Part shown: positions 1 through 9,349 of the stretch, in pieces | Numbering within the stretch: position 1 is the stretch's first letter | How the letters are laid out: each line of letters begins with the position of its first letter | Source: Calidithermus roseus | Lineage (GTDB): Bacteria > Deinococcota > Deinococci > Deinococcales > Thermaceae | Assembly: GCF_003574095.1 (NCBI RefSeq) | Contig: NZ_QWLA01000022.1 | Span: forward strand, 1-44,237 | DNA length: 44,237 nt | Reading direction: 5' to 3' | The notes under the pieces: model-generated | Seen by the model: only the letters and a program-made list of their open reading frames with translations | Told to the model about the DNA's origin: nothing | The model's database searches: none | Made by a program: the position numbers and the translations under genes

Positions 1-1300
1 GGGGATTGGGGGCGTAGGTGAAGCTCACGCTGGCGCTGCCCTTGGCTCCGGTGGCGTCGTAGGCATGGACGGTGAGGGTGTTGGCACCCTCCGGGAAGCC
101 GCTGAGGCTGAAGCTGAAGGGGAGGTTGGTCCCGCTGCCGTTGAGGCTCACGTTCTGCTCGGGGCCGCTGCCCAACTGGTAGGTCAGCTTGGTCACGCCG
201 GCGTCGTCGCTGGCAGAGCCGCTGACGGTGAGGGTGGGGCTGCTGGTGGTGCTGCCGTTGGCCGGCTGGCTGAGGCTGACGGTGGGGGGGGTGTTGCTGC
301 CGGAGCCGTAGTGGACGGTGATACGGGTCGAACCCCGGCCCCCGTCGGCGTCGTAGGCGAAGACGGTGATGGTGTTGGCCCCCGGCTTGAGGTAGCCGAT
401 GGTGCGGGCGAAGCTCACGCTGGTGCTGGGCTTGATGGCGATGACCTCCTCGGGCTCGTCGTTGAGTTGGAAGGTCAGTTTGCTCACCCCCCTGTCGTCG
501 CTGGCGCTGCCCTTGATGCGCACGGTGGTGCTGCTGACGACAGTGCCGTCGGCGGGCTGGGTCAGCTTCACCGTGGGGACGGTGGAGCCCGAAGGGGGAG
601 GCGGGCTGGAGCCGTAGTGGACGGTGAGGCTGCTGAGGCTGCGGTTGCCATTGCCGTCGTAGGCGATGAGACGGAGGGTGTTGGCGCCGGGGCTGAGGAA
701 GCCGGCAGTGTGGTCGAAGCTCACACTCTTGCCGGGGGTGATGGCTATGGGCTCCTCGGGCTCGTTGTTGAGCTGGAAGGCCATGCGGGTGACGCTGACG
801 TCGTCGCTGGCGGAGCCGATGAGCCGGACGGTGTTGGTCTGGGTGGTGCTGTCGGGGGCGGGGGAGGAGAGGGTGATGGTGGGAGCGGCGGTGGTGGCGG
901 CGGCGTACTTGAACTCCAGCACCCGGGTGTTGGTGTTGCCGGCCTGGTCGGTGGCGATGAGGGTGAGGGTGTTCTTGCCGGGCTTGAGCTCTTGGAGGTT
1001 GAAGCCGAAGCGGAACTCGGCCAGGCCCTCCAGCGAGACCTCGCGCTCCTGGCCGTCGTTGAGGCGATAGGCGAGGCGGGCGGCTTGGTGGTTGTCGGCG
1101 ACCTTGCCCGCGATCTGCCAGCCTTGGCCGGAGATGTGCGCGTCGGGGATGGGGTTGTAGAGGTTGATAGCGGGCTTGACGAAGTCCTCTGAGGTGCTGT
1201 TGCAGGCTGCCAGCAGGGTCAGCAGCCCCACTCCCAGTCCCAGTCCCAGTGCCCGCTTACGCCCGTGTGGTGGGGTGGAGGGTCGATACGTGTGCTTCAT
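1..1300 (-). CDS. Lipoprotein with tandem Ig-like domains, 3' end outside window
   Basis: The reading frame opens at ATG 1300 and stays open to base 1, so the C-terminus lies beyond the window; 433 codons are visible. The N-terminus is basic (RKR), then a Leu/Gly-rich hydrophobic stretch and a lipobox LAAC with Cys33, so it should be a lipid-anchored protein exposed outside the cytoplasmic membrane. After that come four repeats of about 95-100 residues. Each repeat has an SASDD-type turn and a closing ANTLxxxAYD-type strand, the pattern of bacterial Ig-like domains often found in surface proteins. The first repeat (around residues 42-135) is the most diverged. The DNA repeats are spaced about 300 bp. 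The start lies 12 nt after the stop of the upstream lipoprotein gene, so the two are probably co-transcribed. The ligand is unknown. Confidence 0.85.
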   Translation of the reverse strand, partial: MKHTYRPSTPPHGRKRALGLGLGVGLLTLLAACNSTSEDFVKPAINLYNPIPDAHISGQGWQIAGKVADNHQAARLAYRLNDGQEREVSLEGLAEFRFGFNLQELKPGKNTLTLIATDQAGNTNTRVLEFKYAAATTAAPTITLSSPAPDSTTQTNTVRLIGSASDDVSVTRMAFQLNNEPEEPIAITPGKSVSFDHTAGFLSPGANTLRLIAYDGNGNRSLSSLTVHYGSSPPPPSGSTVPTVKLTQPADGTVVSSTTVRIKGSASDDRGVSKLTFQLNDEPEEVIAIKPSTSVSFARTIGYLKPGANTITVFAYDADGGRGSTRITVHYGSGSNTPPTVSLSQPANGSTTSSPTLTVSGSASDDAGVTKLTYQLGSGPEQNVSLNGSGTNLPFSFSLSGFPEGANTLTVHAYDATGAKGSASVSFTYAPNP

Positions 1301-1312
1301 CTTGACCTCTTA

Positions 1313-3034
1313 TTAGTTGGTGATTCCCTTGCTGCGTCCGAGCCTTACTGCGTCTTCGTAGTAGGGATATACGGAGTTGTTTTGGTTGGCGGCGACTCCG
1401 TAATATCGCAGGTCGAACCCGTCACCGGCGAAGCGCAACTCGGTGATTTGGCAGATTTTGCCCCCCGCTATGTCGGGGCGCACGAACTGGCGCACCGCGT
1501 CGGGGTCGGAGGGCTTGCGCAGCTCGAGCCCCAGCGGGTCGGTGTAGCCGTAGCCGTCGATTTTGCCGTCAGTGAGGTCTACGTCGCGGTTGTAGACCAC
1601 GCAGAAGCCCCGACCCTCATCCCCCCCTGGGATGTTGAACCAGCGATCCATGCCCGCTCCTCCCACATCCGGCATGGAAGCGCAGGTGTGGTAGAGGTTG
1701 GGGTCGCCGCTCTCGAAGGGATTGCGTATGAGGGGCTGGGGAGCGCAGCGGCGGATCCAGTCCACCGTGATGTAGGAGCGGTTGCCGCTGGTGATAAGGG
1801 TGTTGAGGTCGACCGCGGCATAGGGGCCGTAGCCCTGCTGGTCGGTGAAAGGGAGGCCGCGGTGAGCCCCGTAGCGGTAGCGGGGGTTCTGCTCTGGCTT
1901 GGCCTTGGGGTGAATGATCTTGATGTTGTCGTGGGCGCTTTCGGCGTAGCCGGTGTTGGCCATCAGGTGCACGTCGGCCAGCAGCCTCGAGTTCTTATCG
2001 GCGATGGTGACGCCCCAGGTGTGGTGCTCGTTGACTGCGATGTTTTCGTGGGCGGTGGCTTGGTGGAAGTTCACCATCCAGGCGTTGCCTTCCCAATAGA
2101 AGCTGAAGTTTTTGTTGCCTTCGCGGTACTCCTCGAGGGGCTCGTGGCACGAGGTGCAGAAGGCGGTTTTGTTGGCTTTGTCCGCGACATAGCCATACCC
2201 CTGATTCAGGGCTGCCGCCGCTTCCTTGATGAGTTTCTCAATCTCGGGCAGGGGCCTGGAACCGTGCTCGTGGTCGAAGTAGCACCAGTACGTCGGGTCA
2301 ATGGGGGGATGCCAGCCGTGGCGCCATACCCCCTCGGGGTCACGCACGTTGTAGGAGTCGTGGACCCAGGCCGGGCATTTTTGGTTGGGGATGGGCTCCT
2401 CGTAGCCCTGGGGATAGGCCGGGGGCTTGGAGGGTGTGCCGTTGGCCTCGGCCAGCAAGAAAGCGGGGGCGACGTTGCCGAACTTGCCAAAGCGGTGGAG
2501 GCCGGCGGGAAGCACCTTCACGTACACATCCACCCGCTGGGAGCCGGAGTCCGCATAGGAGGGGCTGCTGGTGAACGAGCCCTCCTTCACCCATCCCTGC
2601 TGTTGCATCCACGACGGCAGGGAGCCATAGAGGGCGATGCCCACCTTGGCGTCGCGGCGCAGGTAGAACTCGGTCTCGAGGTCCTGCTCTTCGTTGAGGG
2701 CCAGGTAGTCCCAACCGGCATAGGGGCCAGGATCCTGCACCACTTTGCGGGTAGGGTTGGCAAGGTCGAGCTTGGCCCCAGCCTGGAACTGGCGCGGCTT
2801 GTAGGCCATGTTCTGGCGGCTTCGCCAGGTGGTGGGGGGCTCGCTCGAGCAGGGCCCAATGCACGAATCGTACTGGGTGATGAGCACCCCCTCCCCGGTA
2901 GGAGGATTGGTGGGGGGATTGGTGGGCCCACCCTGCGGGCTGGTGTTACACGCGGCCAGCAGGGTTATGAGTAGCCCCAGTCCCAGCGATCCTGCACGTT
3001 TCCATGTGTTGGAGGGTCGGTTTGCTCTTGTCAT
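1313..3034 (-). CDS. Lipoprotein with one CxxCH motif, unknown function
   Basis: 573-residue protein with a signal sequence and lipobox LAAC (Cys29), followed by a Pro/Thr/Asn linker, so probably anchored outside the cytoplasmic membrane. A single CTSCH at residues 293-297 fits covalent c-type haem attachment but could also be a metal site. An HEH motif at 255-257 lies in a Tyr/Trp-rich stretch about 40 residues before it. The rest contains many Trp, Tyr and His residues. I do not recognise a named family. It is followed after 12 nt by the Ig-like lipoprotein gene, so the pair may work together at the cell surface. The upstream region holds a TATAAA-like -10 (3075-3080, minus strand) but no convincing -35 box. 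A haem role is inference from five residues only. Confidence 0.8.
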   Translation of the reverse strand: MTRANRPSNTWKRAGSLGLGLLITLLAACNTSPQGGPTNPPTNPPTGEGVLITQYDSCIGPCSSEPPTTWRSRQNMAYKPRQFQAGAKLDLANPTRKVVQDPGPYAGWDYLALNEEQDLETEFYLRRDAKVGIALYGSLPSWMQQQGWVKEGSFTSSPSYADSGSQRVDVYVKVLPAGLHRFGKFGNVAPAFLLAEANGTPSKPPAYPQGYEEPIPNQKCPAWVHDSYNVRDPEGVWRHGWHPPIDPTYWCYFDHEHGSRPLPEIEKLIKEAAAALNQGYGYVADKANKTAFCTSCHEPLEEYREGNKNFSFYWEGNAWMVNFHQATAHENIAVNEHHTWGVTIADKNSRLLADVHLMANTGYAESAHDNIKIIHPKAKPEQNPRYRYGAHRGLPFTDQQGYGPYAAVDLNTLITSGNRSYITVDWIRRCAPQPLIRNPFESGDPNLYHTCASMPDVGGAGMDRWFNIPGGDEGRGFCVVYNRDVDLTDGKIDGYGYTDPLGLELRKPSDPDAVRQFVRPDIAGGKICQITELRFAGDGFDLRYYGVAANQNNSVYPYYEDAVRLGRSKGITN

Positions 3035-3486
3035 CTTGACCTTGAGAGGTAACGGAGCGTAACTCCGCCCGTTATTTATAGATGAGGGAACGAGCCTCCT
3101 CCTTTAGAGGGACTTAAAGCCGCATTTATCTTTCTCGTGGTTTGCGCAAAAAATTCACTCTGATGCCTAAGCTTGAGGCCAGCCCGATGACGACCTGAAG
3201 GGTAAAATCCATCAAGCCCATGACGACGGACCCTCCAGCCGATTTTTTGGTGTGTTAACTCCCCTTAATGCCGGCGAAAAGACCCGCTTCCACGACCCAT
3301 AAATCCACCCCTGAAGTGATCCTTCAGGGGCAAAGCCGGGTTTGGCCGGATTTTTGAGGAGAAATTGAGATTTCCTTTAACATGCCCTCGCCAGCGTTGA
3401 CCCTGGCACCCCGCGACCTTGAGTCCGTGGTGAAGGGTGACGGGAGGCTGTGGCAGATAGGGCCTAGGGTCGAGGAAAAGCCTTTG
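3035..3486. other. 452-bp intergenic region
   Basis: No credible gene is seen here; the plus-strand frame that enters from 3382 is the antisense shadow of the VWA gene. The stretch next to 3034 should hold the promoter of the lipoprotein pair and carries a small inverted repeat CGGAG-CGTAA-CTCCG (3053-3067) in the expected 5' leader. A perfect hairpin sits at 3308-3330. A copy of the CTAGGGTCGAG repeat word lies at 3462-3474. Confidence 0.6.
3308..3330 (-). terminator. Perfect 9-bp hairpin, possible terminator of moxR-VWA unit
   Basis: CCCCTGAAG and CTTCAGGGG are separated by five bases (TGATC). It lies 157 nt past the stop of the VWA gene in its direction of transcription and before the promoter of the next gene. 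No strong T-run follows on the minus strand, so it may be a 3' end processing or Rho-independent site of low strength, or an operator. Confidence 0.4.
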
Positions 3487-4710
3487 TCAGTTACGGCTGA
3501 TCTTGCGGGTGAGAAAGTCCATGAGCACGTAGCGCCCGATGTTGGCCGGGGTGGTCAGGTAGGCCTTGCCGCGGGTGATCTGGGTGAGTTTCTTGACAAA
3601 AGCCAGCAACTCGGGCTCGCGGGCGAGCATGAAGGTGTGGATGGGGATGCCCTCCTTGCGCGCGAGCGTGGCTTCCTTGAGGGTTTCGGCCAGGATCACG
3701 GGGTCGAGGCCCCAGGCGTTCTTGTAGATCTGCCCCGAGGGCAGGGTAAGGGCGGAGGGCTTGCCATCGGTGATCATGATGATCTGCCGCATTTCCCCCC
3801 CCATCTTGCGCAGGAGCTTGCGGGCGAGCTTGATGCCCTCGGCGGTGTTGGTGTGGTAGGGCCCTACCTGCACCGTGGGCAGCCGACCCAATGGCACCTC
3901 TTCGGCGGAGTCGTGGAAGATGCCAAAGCGCACCTGGTCGCCGGGGTACTGGGTGCGGATGAGGTGGGAGAGCCCCAAGGCCACGCGCTTGGCCGGGGTG
4001 AAGCGGTCCTCGCCATAGAGGATCATGGAGTGCGAGCAATCTAAGAGCACCACGGTGTTCATGGCCGCGGTGTACTCGGCGAGCTCGATGATGAGGTCTT
4101 CTTCCTCGAGCTTCTCCATCCCCTTCATGGCCGCGCGCTTGAGGGTCTCGGAGACGTTGAGGTTGGGCTGGTCGCCGAACTCGTAGGGCTTGGTTTCGCC
4201 GCTGGCCTCCACGCCCGAGGCGTAGTGGCGGGTGGCGTGGGTGCCGGGGTTGTTCTTGCCCAGAGCCCCCATCAGCGAGCGCAGCGAACGCAGGCCCAGG
4301 AAGTCTACCGACTTGTTGGTCAGCTCGAGGCGGGTCTCCTGGGCCTCACCCTGCATCCCCTGCCCCTGGGCGGGATCGGTGGGGTCGTTGCCGCTCAGCC
4401 GGATGAAGCCCTCGTCCTGAAGGCGCTGGATGAGCTTCTGGAGTTCCTGGTAGAGTCGGGTGTTCTGCCGTTCGCGGGCGTTGCGGGCCTCCTGCAGCCA
4501 CTCCTCGGGGATGCGGTCTTGCTCTAAGAGCGATTGCAGCAGCGCATCCATGAGGTCCTCGAGGGTAGGCTGGCGGTCGGGGTCGGGCTGGTAGCGGTTG
4601 TAGGGGTCGGAGAAGCCCGAGTCGAGGAGGAAGTCCTCGAGCATGTCCATGAGCTCGGAGCTCGTCAGGTCGTCGAGGCTGGCTTCGTATTTGCTGTAGC
4701 GAACCCTCAT
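3487..4710 (-). CDS. VWA-domain protein, MoxR partner
   Basis: 407 residues. The N-terminal half is acidic and rich in Gln/Glu helices; the C-terminal half is a von Willebrand factor A fold. The metal-ion site is complete: DCSHS at 224-228 (the DxSxS motif), the Thr of the HTNTAEG segment near 289, and an Asp in MITDGKP near 318. Proteins of this kind work with MoxR-type AAA ATPases, thought to act as a chaperone pair for metal insertion or complex assembly; the substrate here is unknown. The gene follows the MoxR gene by 87 nt on the same strand. The start is supported by GGAGG upstream. No signal peptide, so it should be cytoplasmic. Confidence 0.85.
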   Translation of the reverse strand: MRVRYSKYEASLDDLTSSELMDMLEDFLLDSGFSDPYNRYQPDPDRQPTLEDLMDALLQSLLEQDRIPEEWLQEARNARERQNTRLYQELQKLIQRLQDEGFIRLSGNDPTDPAQGQGMQGEAQETRLELTNKSVDFLGLRSLRSLMGALGKNNPGTHATRHYASGVEASGETKPYEFGDQPNLNVSETLKRAAMKGMEKLEEEDLIIELAEYTAAMNTVVLLDCSHSMILYGEDRFTPAKRVALGLSHLIRTQYPGDQVRFGIFHDSAEEVPLGRLPTVQVGPYHTNTAEGIKLARKLLRKMGGEMRQIIMITDGKPSALTLPSGQIYKNAWGLDPVILAETLKEATLARKEGIPIHTFMLAREPELLAFVKKLTQITRGKAYLTTPANIGRYVLMDFLTRKISRN

Positions 4711-4725
4711 GCTGCCTCCGGTGGG

Positions 4726-4795
4726 GTCGAGGGTCTAGGGCTGCAAAAACACCTCGAGCACCGGCTCTTGACCCTTGAATCTCGACCCTAGACGC
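4726..4795. repeat. Intergenic repeat words GTCGAGGGTCTAG / CTCGACCCTAGAC
   Basis: The 87-bp gap between the MoxR and VWA genes carries GTCGAGGGTCTA (4726-4737) and the near-inverted CTCGACCCTAGAC (4781-4793). The exact complement TAGACCCTCGAC recurs at 10957-10968, and GCCTAGGGTCGAG at 3462-3474. The two words in this gap could pair imperfectly in RNA. Confidence 0.5.
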
Positions 4796-4797
4796 AT

Positions 4798-6213
4798 TTA
4801 ATTCCCACTTCCCCAACGCTCCCGCTCGCGTTCGACGGGGGCGCTGTAGCTCTCCTCACCCCGGGCAATCTTGCGCCGACCGGCCAGGCCCTCGAGGATG
4901 AATTCCCCCGCGGCTACGAGGGCTTCGGGGGTGTTGTGGCTTTCCAAGCGGCGGGCGGCGTCCAGCAGGCCCGGCACCTGCTCCATCTCCCTGAGGGCAC
5001 CCCTGGCGTCTTCGGGCAGGGTCAGCAGGTTGCCCTGGGTGAAGTAATCGACGATCTCGTCGGTCTTGAGCCCCTTGGAGCGCTCGCCGTAGGCCATCCC
5101 GAAGGCTTTGAGCAGCAGGTCGCGGGCTACCCGCTCGGCCCCTTGCAGCTCGCCTTCGTACTCGAGCTCGATCTTGCCGGTGATGGCGGGCAGGGCGAAG
5201 TAGAGGTCCATGGGGCGGGCCACGGTGCGCTCGCCGTACTGCAGGGCGCGGCGCTCGGCGTTGGAGGCCACGAGCTCGAGCAGGCTGATGGACAGGCGCT
5301 GGGAAACCCCCGAGGTCTTGTCCACCCGCTTGTCCTCGCGCGCCATGAAGGCCACGGCCTCGCTGGCCTCGGCCACGTAGGCGGGGATGTAGAGCCCCTC
5401 TTCGCGGGCGGTCCAAGCTTCTTGCTGGGTGATGGCTAAGCCCTCGTCGAGGGTCCTGGGGTAGTGGGTGCGAATTTCCGAGCCGATGCGGTCTTTGAGG
5501 GGGGTGACGATCTTGCCGCGGGCGGTGTAGTCCTGGGGGTTGGCGGTGAAGGCGATCCACACGTCGAGCTGCAACCGCACCGGGTATCCCCGGATTTGTA
5601 CGTCGCCCTCCTGCAGGATGTTGAACAGCGCCACCTGCACCTTGGGGGCGAGGTCGGCGACCTCGTTGATGCCGAAGATGCCCCGGTTGGCGCGGGGCAA
5701 CAGACCGTAGTGCACGGCCTCGAGGTCCGAAAGGCCCGTTCCGCGTTTGGCGGCCTTGATAGGGTCGATGTCGCCCAGCAGGTCGGCCACGGTGGTGTCG
5801 GGGGTGGCCAGCTTCTCCACGTAGCGCTCGTCACGCGGAACCCACACGATGGGGGCGTCGTCCCCGGCTTCGGCGAGCAGGCGCTTGGCCTCGGCGGAAA
5901 GGGGTCTGAGGGGGTTGTCGCGCAGGTCGGTGGGCAGGGCGGGAATCTCCTCGTCGAGGAGTTCGGTCATCTGGCGCAGGATGCGGCTTTTGGCCTGCCC
6001 CCGCAGCCCCAGCAGGATGAAGTTGTGGCGGGCCAGCACCGCGTTGATGAGCGCGGGGATCACCGAGTCGTCATAGCCCTGGATGCCGGGGAACAGCCGC
6101 TCGCCCGAGCGCAGCTTGGCGATGAGGTTTTCACGGGCCTCGTCCTTGACGCTACGCCCGAGTTTCGCCATGGGGTACGAGCGCTTCAGCTCACCTAGGG
6201 TTGTGGCCTTCAT
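4798..6213 (-). CDS. MoxR/ChlI-type AAA ATPase
   Basis: 471 residues, cytoplasmic. Walker A is GLRGQAKS (69-76). The Walker B segment reads GIFGINEV (178-185), with Asn-Glu in place of the usual Asp-Glu, a change that I believe is normal in this ChlI-like subgroup. It is followed by the [18 protein letters not shown] sensor region and FTANPQDYT. These features place it among MoxR-like ATPases near magnesium chelatase subunit I. Together with the downstream VWA protein it forms the usual ATPase-plus-VWA chaperone pair. The start at 6213 is supported by a TACACT -10 box exactly 6 nt upstream, which predicts a leaderless mRNA; no Shine-Dalgarno is evident. Confidence 0.88.
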   Translation of the reverse strand: MKATTLGELKRSYPMAKLGRSVKDEARENLIAKLRSGERLFPGIQGYDDSVIPALINAVLARHNFILLGLRGQAKSRILRQMTELLDEEIPALPTDLRDNPLRPLSAEAKRLLAEAGDDAPIVWVPRDERYVEKLATPDTTVADLLGDIDPIKAAKRGTGLSDLEAVHYGLLPRANRGIFGINEVADLAPKVQVALFNILQEGDVQIRGYPVRLQLDVWIAFTANPQDYTARGKIVTPLKDRIGSEIRTHYPRTLDEGLAITQQEAWTAREEGLYIPAYVAEASEAVAFMAREDKRVDKTSGVSQRLSISLLELVASNAERRALQYGERTVARPMDLYFALPAITGKIELEYEGELQGAERVARDLLLKAFGMAYGERSKGLKTDEIVDYFTQGNLLTLPEDARGALREMEQVPGLLDAARRLESHNTPEALVAAGEFILEGLAGRRKIARGEESYSAPVERERERWGSGN

Positions 6214-6219
6214 GCAGGA

Positions 6220-6225
6220 AGTGTA
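6220..6225 (-). promoter_or_regulatory. -10 box of leaderless MoxR promoter
   Basis: TACACT on the minus strand, 6 nt before ATG 6213. No consensus -35 is visible. It shares its geometry with nine other starts in this window. Confidence 0.45.
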
Positions 6226-6337
6226 CGCCTCGAGCCCCCGAATATATGTGGATTGGCTTTCAAGTCTTCTTTATCGGCCCCCAGATGTATTGACCACCCA
6301 AATTGCTGTTTGCCGCGAGGTTTTCACCTGACGCGAC

Positions 6338-6919
6338 TCAGTCGCTCAGCTCGGCGATCAGGGCCGCGACCAGCCGCCCCGGACCGTGAACCCCCCGGAC
6401 CATGACCTGCCCGATGTCCGCCGACTTGCTGGGGCCCGAGTGCAGCCCGATGGCCGAGGGCAGGTCGCCTTTTAGGGCCTGGAGGGCCTCGAGCAGCGTG
6501 GCGTAGAGGGTCTCCTCGGGCACGAACACCAGGTGGGTGGGCGGGAGCAGTTGGGTGCGCCGCCCCTCGCGGCTGGAGAGCAACACCGTTCCGGTCTCGG
6601 CCACGGCCCCGATGGCCCAGGAGATGCCCAGCGGGGCCTCCTCGGGCGGTAGGGCGGGCAGGGCGGGGTAGAGCACCGGCGGGACCATCCGGCTCACCGC
6701 CGCGCCGCTGAAGCTTTGGGCGAAGCCCTCGAGCCACTCCCGCGACCCCTTGAGGTCGGGCAGGCGCACCACCTCGCCCCCGTTGCCGCTGAGCCGCTCG
6801 GTGAAGAGGGCGACGGCTTCCTCGCGGGAGAGGCTGGGCAGGGTGAGGGGGTCAGGCAGGACGGGGCTGGGGCGGTGCTCAAGGGCCCGACGCACGCAGG
6901 AGAGGATGCGCTCTTTCAC
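6338..6919 (-). CDS. lutC: Lactate utilization protein C (LUD domain)
   Basis: 193 residues from GTG 6919; the open frame continues further upstream but that part overlaps lutB. The start is fixed by GGAGG upstream and by a GTGA overlap with the lutB stop. The LUD-domain core is visible: AIGAVAETGTVLL in the middle, then HLVFVPEETL and SADIGQVMVRGVHGP at the end. With LutA and LutB it forms the cytoplasmic iron-sulfur enzyme that oxidises L-lactate to pyruvate in Bacillus and relatives. Third gene of lutABC; no linked regulator or lactate permease is seen in the window. Confidence 0.88.
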   Translation of the reverse strand: MKERILSCVRRALEHRPSPVLPDPLTLPSLSREEAVALFTERLSGNGGEVVRLPDLKGSREWLEGFAQSFSGAAVSRMVPPVLYPALPALPPEEAPLGISWAIGAVAETGTVLLSSREGRRTQLLPPTHLVFVPEETLYATLLEALQALKGDLPSAIGLHSGPSKSADIGQVMVRGVHGPGRLVAALIAELSD

Positions 6920-8307
6920 AGCCCCTCCTCCCACAACTCCCTGAAGCTCTTTGAGCTGGGTTTGAGCCCGGCCCGGCCCTCTACCCAGGCCTGGAGCACC
7001 GGGACTACCGTGTTGTCGAGGGCTTTCTCGGGCAGGAGGCGTAGGGCTTTGGAGGCCAGGCGGTAGGCCCAGGGCTGGGTCATGGCCAGGGCGTAGCCCT
7101 TGATGGCGGCTTTCTCGAAGCGGGGGGTGAGGCCCTCCTCCACGGCGCGGTGGCGCCAGGTGAGGAGCAGCTTGGGGATGGGGATGCGCACCGGGCAGGC
7201 CTGGAAGCAGGCCCCGCACAGCGAGGAGGCGTAGGGGAGGGGCTTGGTGTTCTCCAGGCCCACCAGCCCGGGGCTCAGCACCGCGCCGATGGGGCCGGAG
7301 TAGACGTAGCCGTAGGCGTGGCCGCCGGTCTGGCGGTAGACCGGGCAGGCGTTGAGGCAGGCCGCGCAGCGCACGCAGCGCAGGGTTTCCCAGGCTTCGT
7401 CGTCGGCCAGGACGCTGCTGCGCCCGTTGTCCACGAAGACGACGTGGACCTCCTCGGGGCCGTCGATCTCGTCGGGGCGGCGGGGGCCCTGGATCAGCGA
7501 GACGAAGGTGCCCAAGCGCTGGCCGGTGGCAGCGCGGGCGGTGAGCGAGAGAAACACCGAGAGGTCGGAGAAGCGGGGCAGGAGCTTCTCGATGCCCACC
7601 AGCGCGAGGTGGAGGCGGGGGGCGGAGGTGGAGAGGCGGATGTTGCCCTCGTTTTCGATGAGCACCAGCGTCCCGGTCTCGGCCACCACGAAGTTGGCCC
7701 CGCTGATGCCCAAGTCGGCCTCGAGGAAGCCCTGCCGCAGCAGCTTGCGGGCCGCCGCCGCTAGGGTGTCGGGCGCAGCGTCGAGGGGGGTGCCGAAGCG
7801 CTCGTGGAAGAGCCGGCGGATTTGCTCGAGGCTCAGGTGGATGGCCGGGCCGACGATGTGGCTGGGGGGCTGCTCCAGGAGCTGGATGATGTACTCACCC
7901 AGGTCGGTCTCGAGCACGTTCACGCCCAGGCCCTCGAGCAGCGGGTTGATGCCCAGCTCCTCCGAGATCATGGTCTTGGCCTTGACTGCGCGCCTGACGC
8001 CCTTCTCGCGCACCAGCGCGGCCACGATGCGCTGGGCGGCTTCGGCGTCCTCGGCCCAGTGCACCCGAACGCCGCTTCGCTCGAGGGCTGTGGCGGCTTG
8101 CTCGAGGTAGTGCTCGAGGTTCATCAGCACGTGGTTCTTGACGTCTTCCGCGAAGTGGCGCCACTGCTCGGAATCCACCTCGGCGTAGGCTGCGCGGCGC
8201 TTGGCGTCGAAGTTGAGGGTGGCCCCCGTCACCGACTCGCGCACGTGGGGCTCTTCCCGGATGACCCGTGCCGATTCCTTGGGGTATTCGTTGGCTCTAA
8301 CCCGCAT
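6916..8307 (-). CDS. lutB: Lactate utilization iron-sulfur protein B
   Basis: 463 residues from ATG 8307, chosen for AGGAG 8 nt upstream; the frame is open further upstream only as a shadow of lutA. The N-terminal two thirds is a LUD domain (AKTMISEELGIN, then GISGANFVVAETGTL). The C-terminal part holds two ferredoxin-like clusters, CVRCAACLNACP and CGACFQACP, for two [4Fe-4S] centres. This is the LutB/YkgF layout. It overlaps lutA by 11 bp and lutC by 4 bp, so the three are translated from one mRNA. Confidence 0.92.
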   Translation of the reverse strand: MRVRANEYPKESARVIREEPHVRESVTGATLNFDAKRRAAYAEVDSEQWRHFAEDVKNHVLMNLEHYLEQAATALERSGVRVHWAEDAEAAQRIVAALVREKGVRRAVKAKTMISEELGINPLLEGLGVNVLETDLGEYIIQLLEQPPSHIVGPAIHLSLEQIRRLFHERFGTPLDAAPDTLAAAARKLLRQGFLEADLGISGANFVVAETGTLVLIENEGNIRLSTSAPRLHLALVGIEKLLPRFSDLSVFLSLTARAATGQRLGTFVSLIQGPRRPDEIDGPEEVHVVFVDNGRSSVLADDEAWETLRCVRCAACLNACPVYRQTGGHAYGYVYSGPIGAVLSPGLVGLENTKPLPYASSLCGACFQACPVRIPIPKLLLTWRHRAVEEGLTPRFEKAAIKGYALAMTQPWAYRLASKALRLLPEKALDNTVVPVLQAWVEGRAGLKPSSKSFRELWEEGL

Positions 8308-9073
8308 GGGGATTCTCCTCGCGCGTCTGGCCTTTTGCCATTTGCGTCCCGCGGCTTTGCGTCGCTTCCCACAGCACCGCGGCCAGTGGTTTGACGGGGA
8401 GAGGCAGTCGGTGGTTTTGGATGCGGCCCGACAGGTGCAGCAGGCAGCCTCCATCAGCGCTGGTGAGCACGTCGATCTCGGGCAGGGTCGAGAGCTTGCG
8501 GTCGGCCATGCCCAGCGACACCTCGGGCAGCTTGACCGAGAACAGCCCGCCGAAGCCGCAGCACTCGGTGGCGGCGGGCCAGTCGACGATCTCGGCCCCG
8601 GCGTTGCGCAGTAGGGCGATGGGCTCGTCCTTGATGCCCAGTTCGCGCAGGGCGTGGCAGCCGTGATGGTAGGCGATGCGCTGCCCGGCGAGGCCCTGGC
8701 CCAGGCGGGTGATGCCCAGCACCTTGACGATGAACTCGGCCAGTTCGTAGCTCTTGCCGCTGAGGCTGCTGGCTCTGGCGAACATCCTGGGGTTATCGCG
8801 GTAGAGCTCGGGGTAGAAGGCCCGCAGCATGGTGGTGCAGGAGCCCGAGGGCAGCACCACGTAGTCGGCGTTTTCGAACACCCCCAGGGTGTGCTCGGCC
8901 ATCTGGCGGGCCTCGCTCCAGTAGCCCGCGTTGTAGGCGGGCTGGCCACAGCAGGTCTGGGCTGGGGGGAATGCTACCGTGCAACCGAGGCTGCGCAGCA
9001 GCCGGACTGCCGCCACCCCTGCTTCGGCATAGAACTGGTCGACCAGGCAGGTCACGAACAGCGCCACTTTCAT
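8297..9073 (-). CDS. lutA: Lactate utilization protein A (CCG-domain)
   Basis: 258 residues. It carries two cysteine-rich CCG domains, ending QTCCGQP and TECCGFGG, typical of LutA/YkgE and heterodisulfide-reductase-like subunits that hold an iron-sulfur centre. First gene of lutABC. The last 25 or so residues (from about EATQSRGTQ) are polar and lie outside the family core. The DNA that codes for them carries words of the intergenic repeat family (TGGCCTTTTG, 8328-8337, also at 12425-12434), so this tail was probably gained from repeat DNA. A TTGACA lies in the upstream region, but the distance to a usable -10 is poor. Confidence 0.9.
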   Translation of the reverse strand: MKVALFVTCLVDQFYAEAGVAAVRLLRSLGCTVAFPPAQTCCGQPAYNAGYWSEARQMAEHTLGVFENADYVVLPSGSCTTMLRAFYPELYRDNPRMFARASSLSGKSYELAEFIVKVLGITRLGQGLAGQRIAYHHGCHALRELGIKDEPIALLRNAGAEIVDWPAATECCGFGGLFSVKLPEVSLGMADRKLSTLPEIDVLTSADGGCLLHLSGRIQNHRLPLPVKPLAAVLWEATQSRGTQMAKGQTREENPHAG

Positions 9074-9349
9074 GTCGAGCCTTAGTCTCGAGTCGGGAGC
9101 GGGGCTTTGTCAAATGCCCGTGGGGTGGAGGATGCCCCAAGAACGTGCTGCTCGAGCCCCCGAAGCGCTAAGCTGTAAGCGAGCGGTTCACCATGAGCAG
9201 CAGGCGACCAGCTTAACGATTGAGGCCCTTGGGAAGCGCACGAAGCGCTTGAAGTTAATCCGGCTTGGCTCGAGCTCTCATGCCCCAGGGGGGCGAATTC
9301 GATAGCATCCCGCCGAGCACCGCCCATCGCCTATTGTCCGAAGAGACTT

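Noticed and set aside
65-1192. 375-codon open frame on the plus strand
   Set aside because: Gly/Ala/Val/Glu-rich shadow of the Ig-like lipoprotein, which has a signal peptide and domain repeats.
5656-5686. Walker B of the MoxR ATPase with Asn-Glu, read as a dead enzyme
   Set aside because: NE in place of DE is, to my knowledge, usual in this ChlI-like subgroup, so it is not evidence of inactivity.
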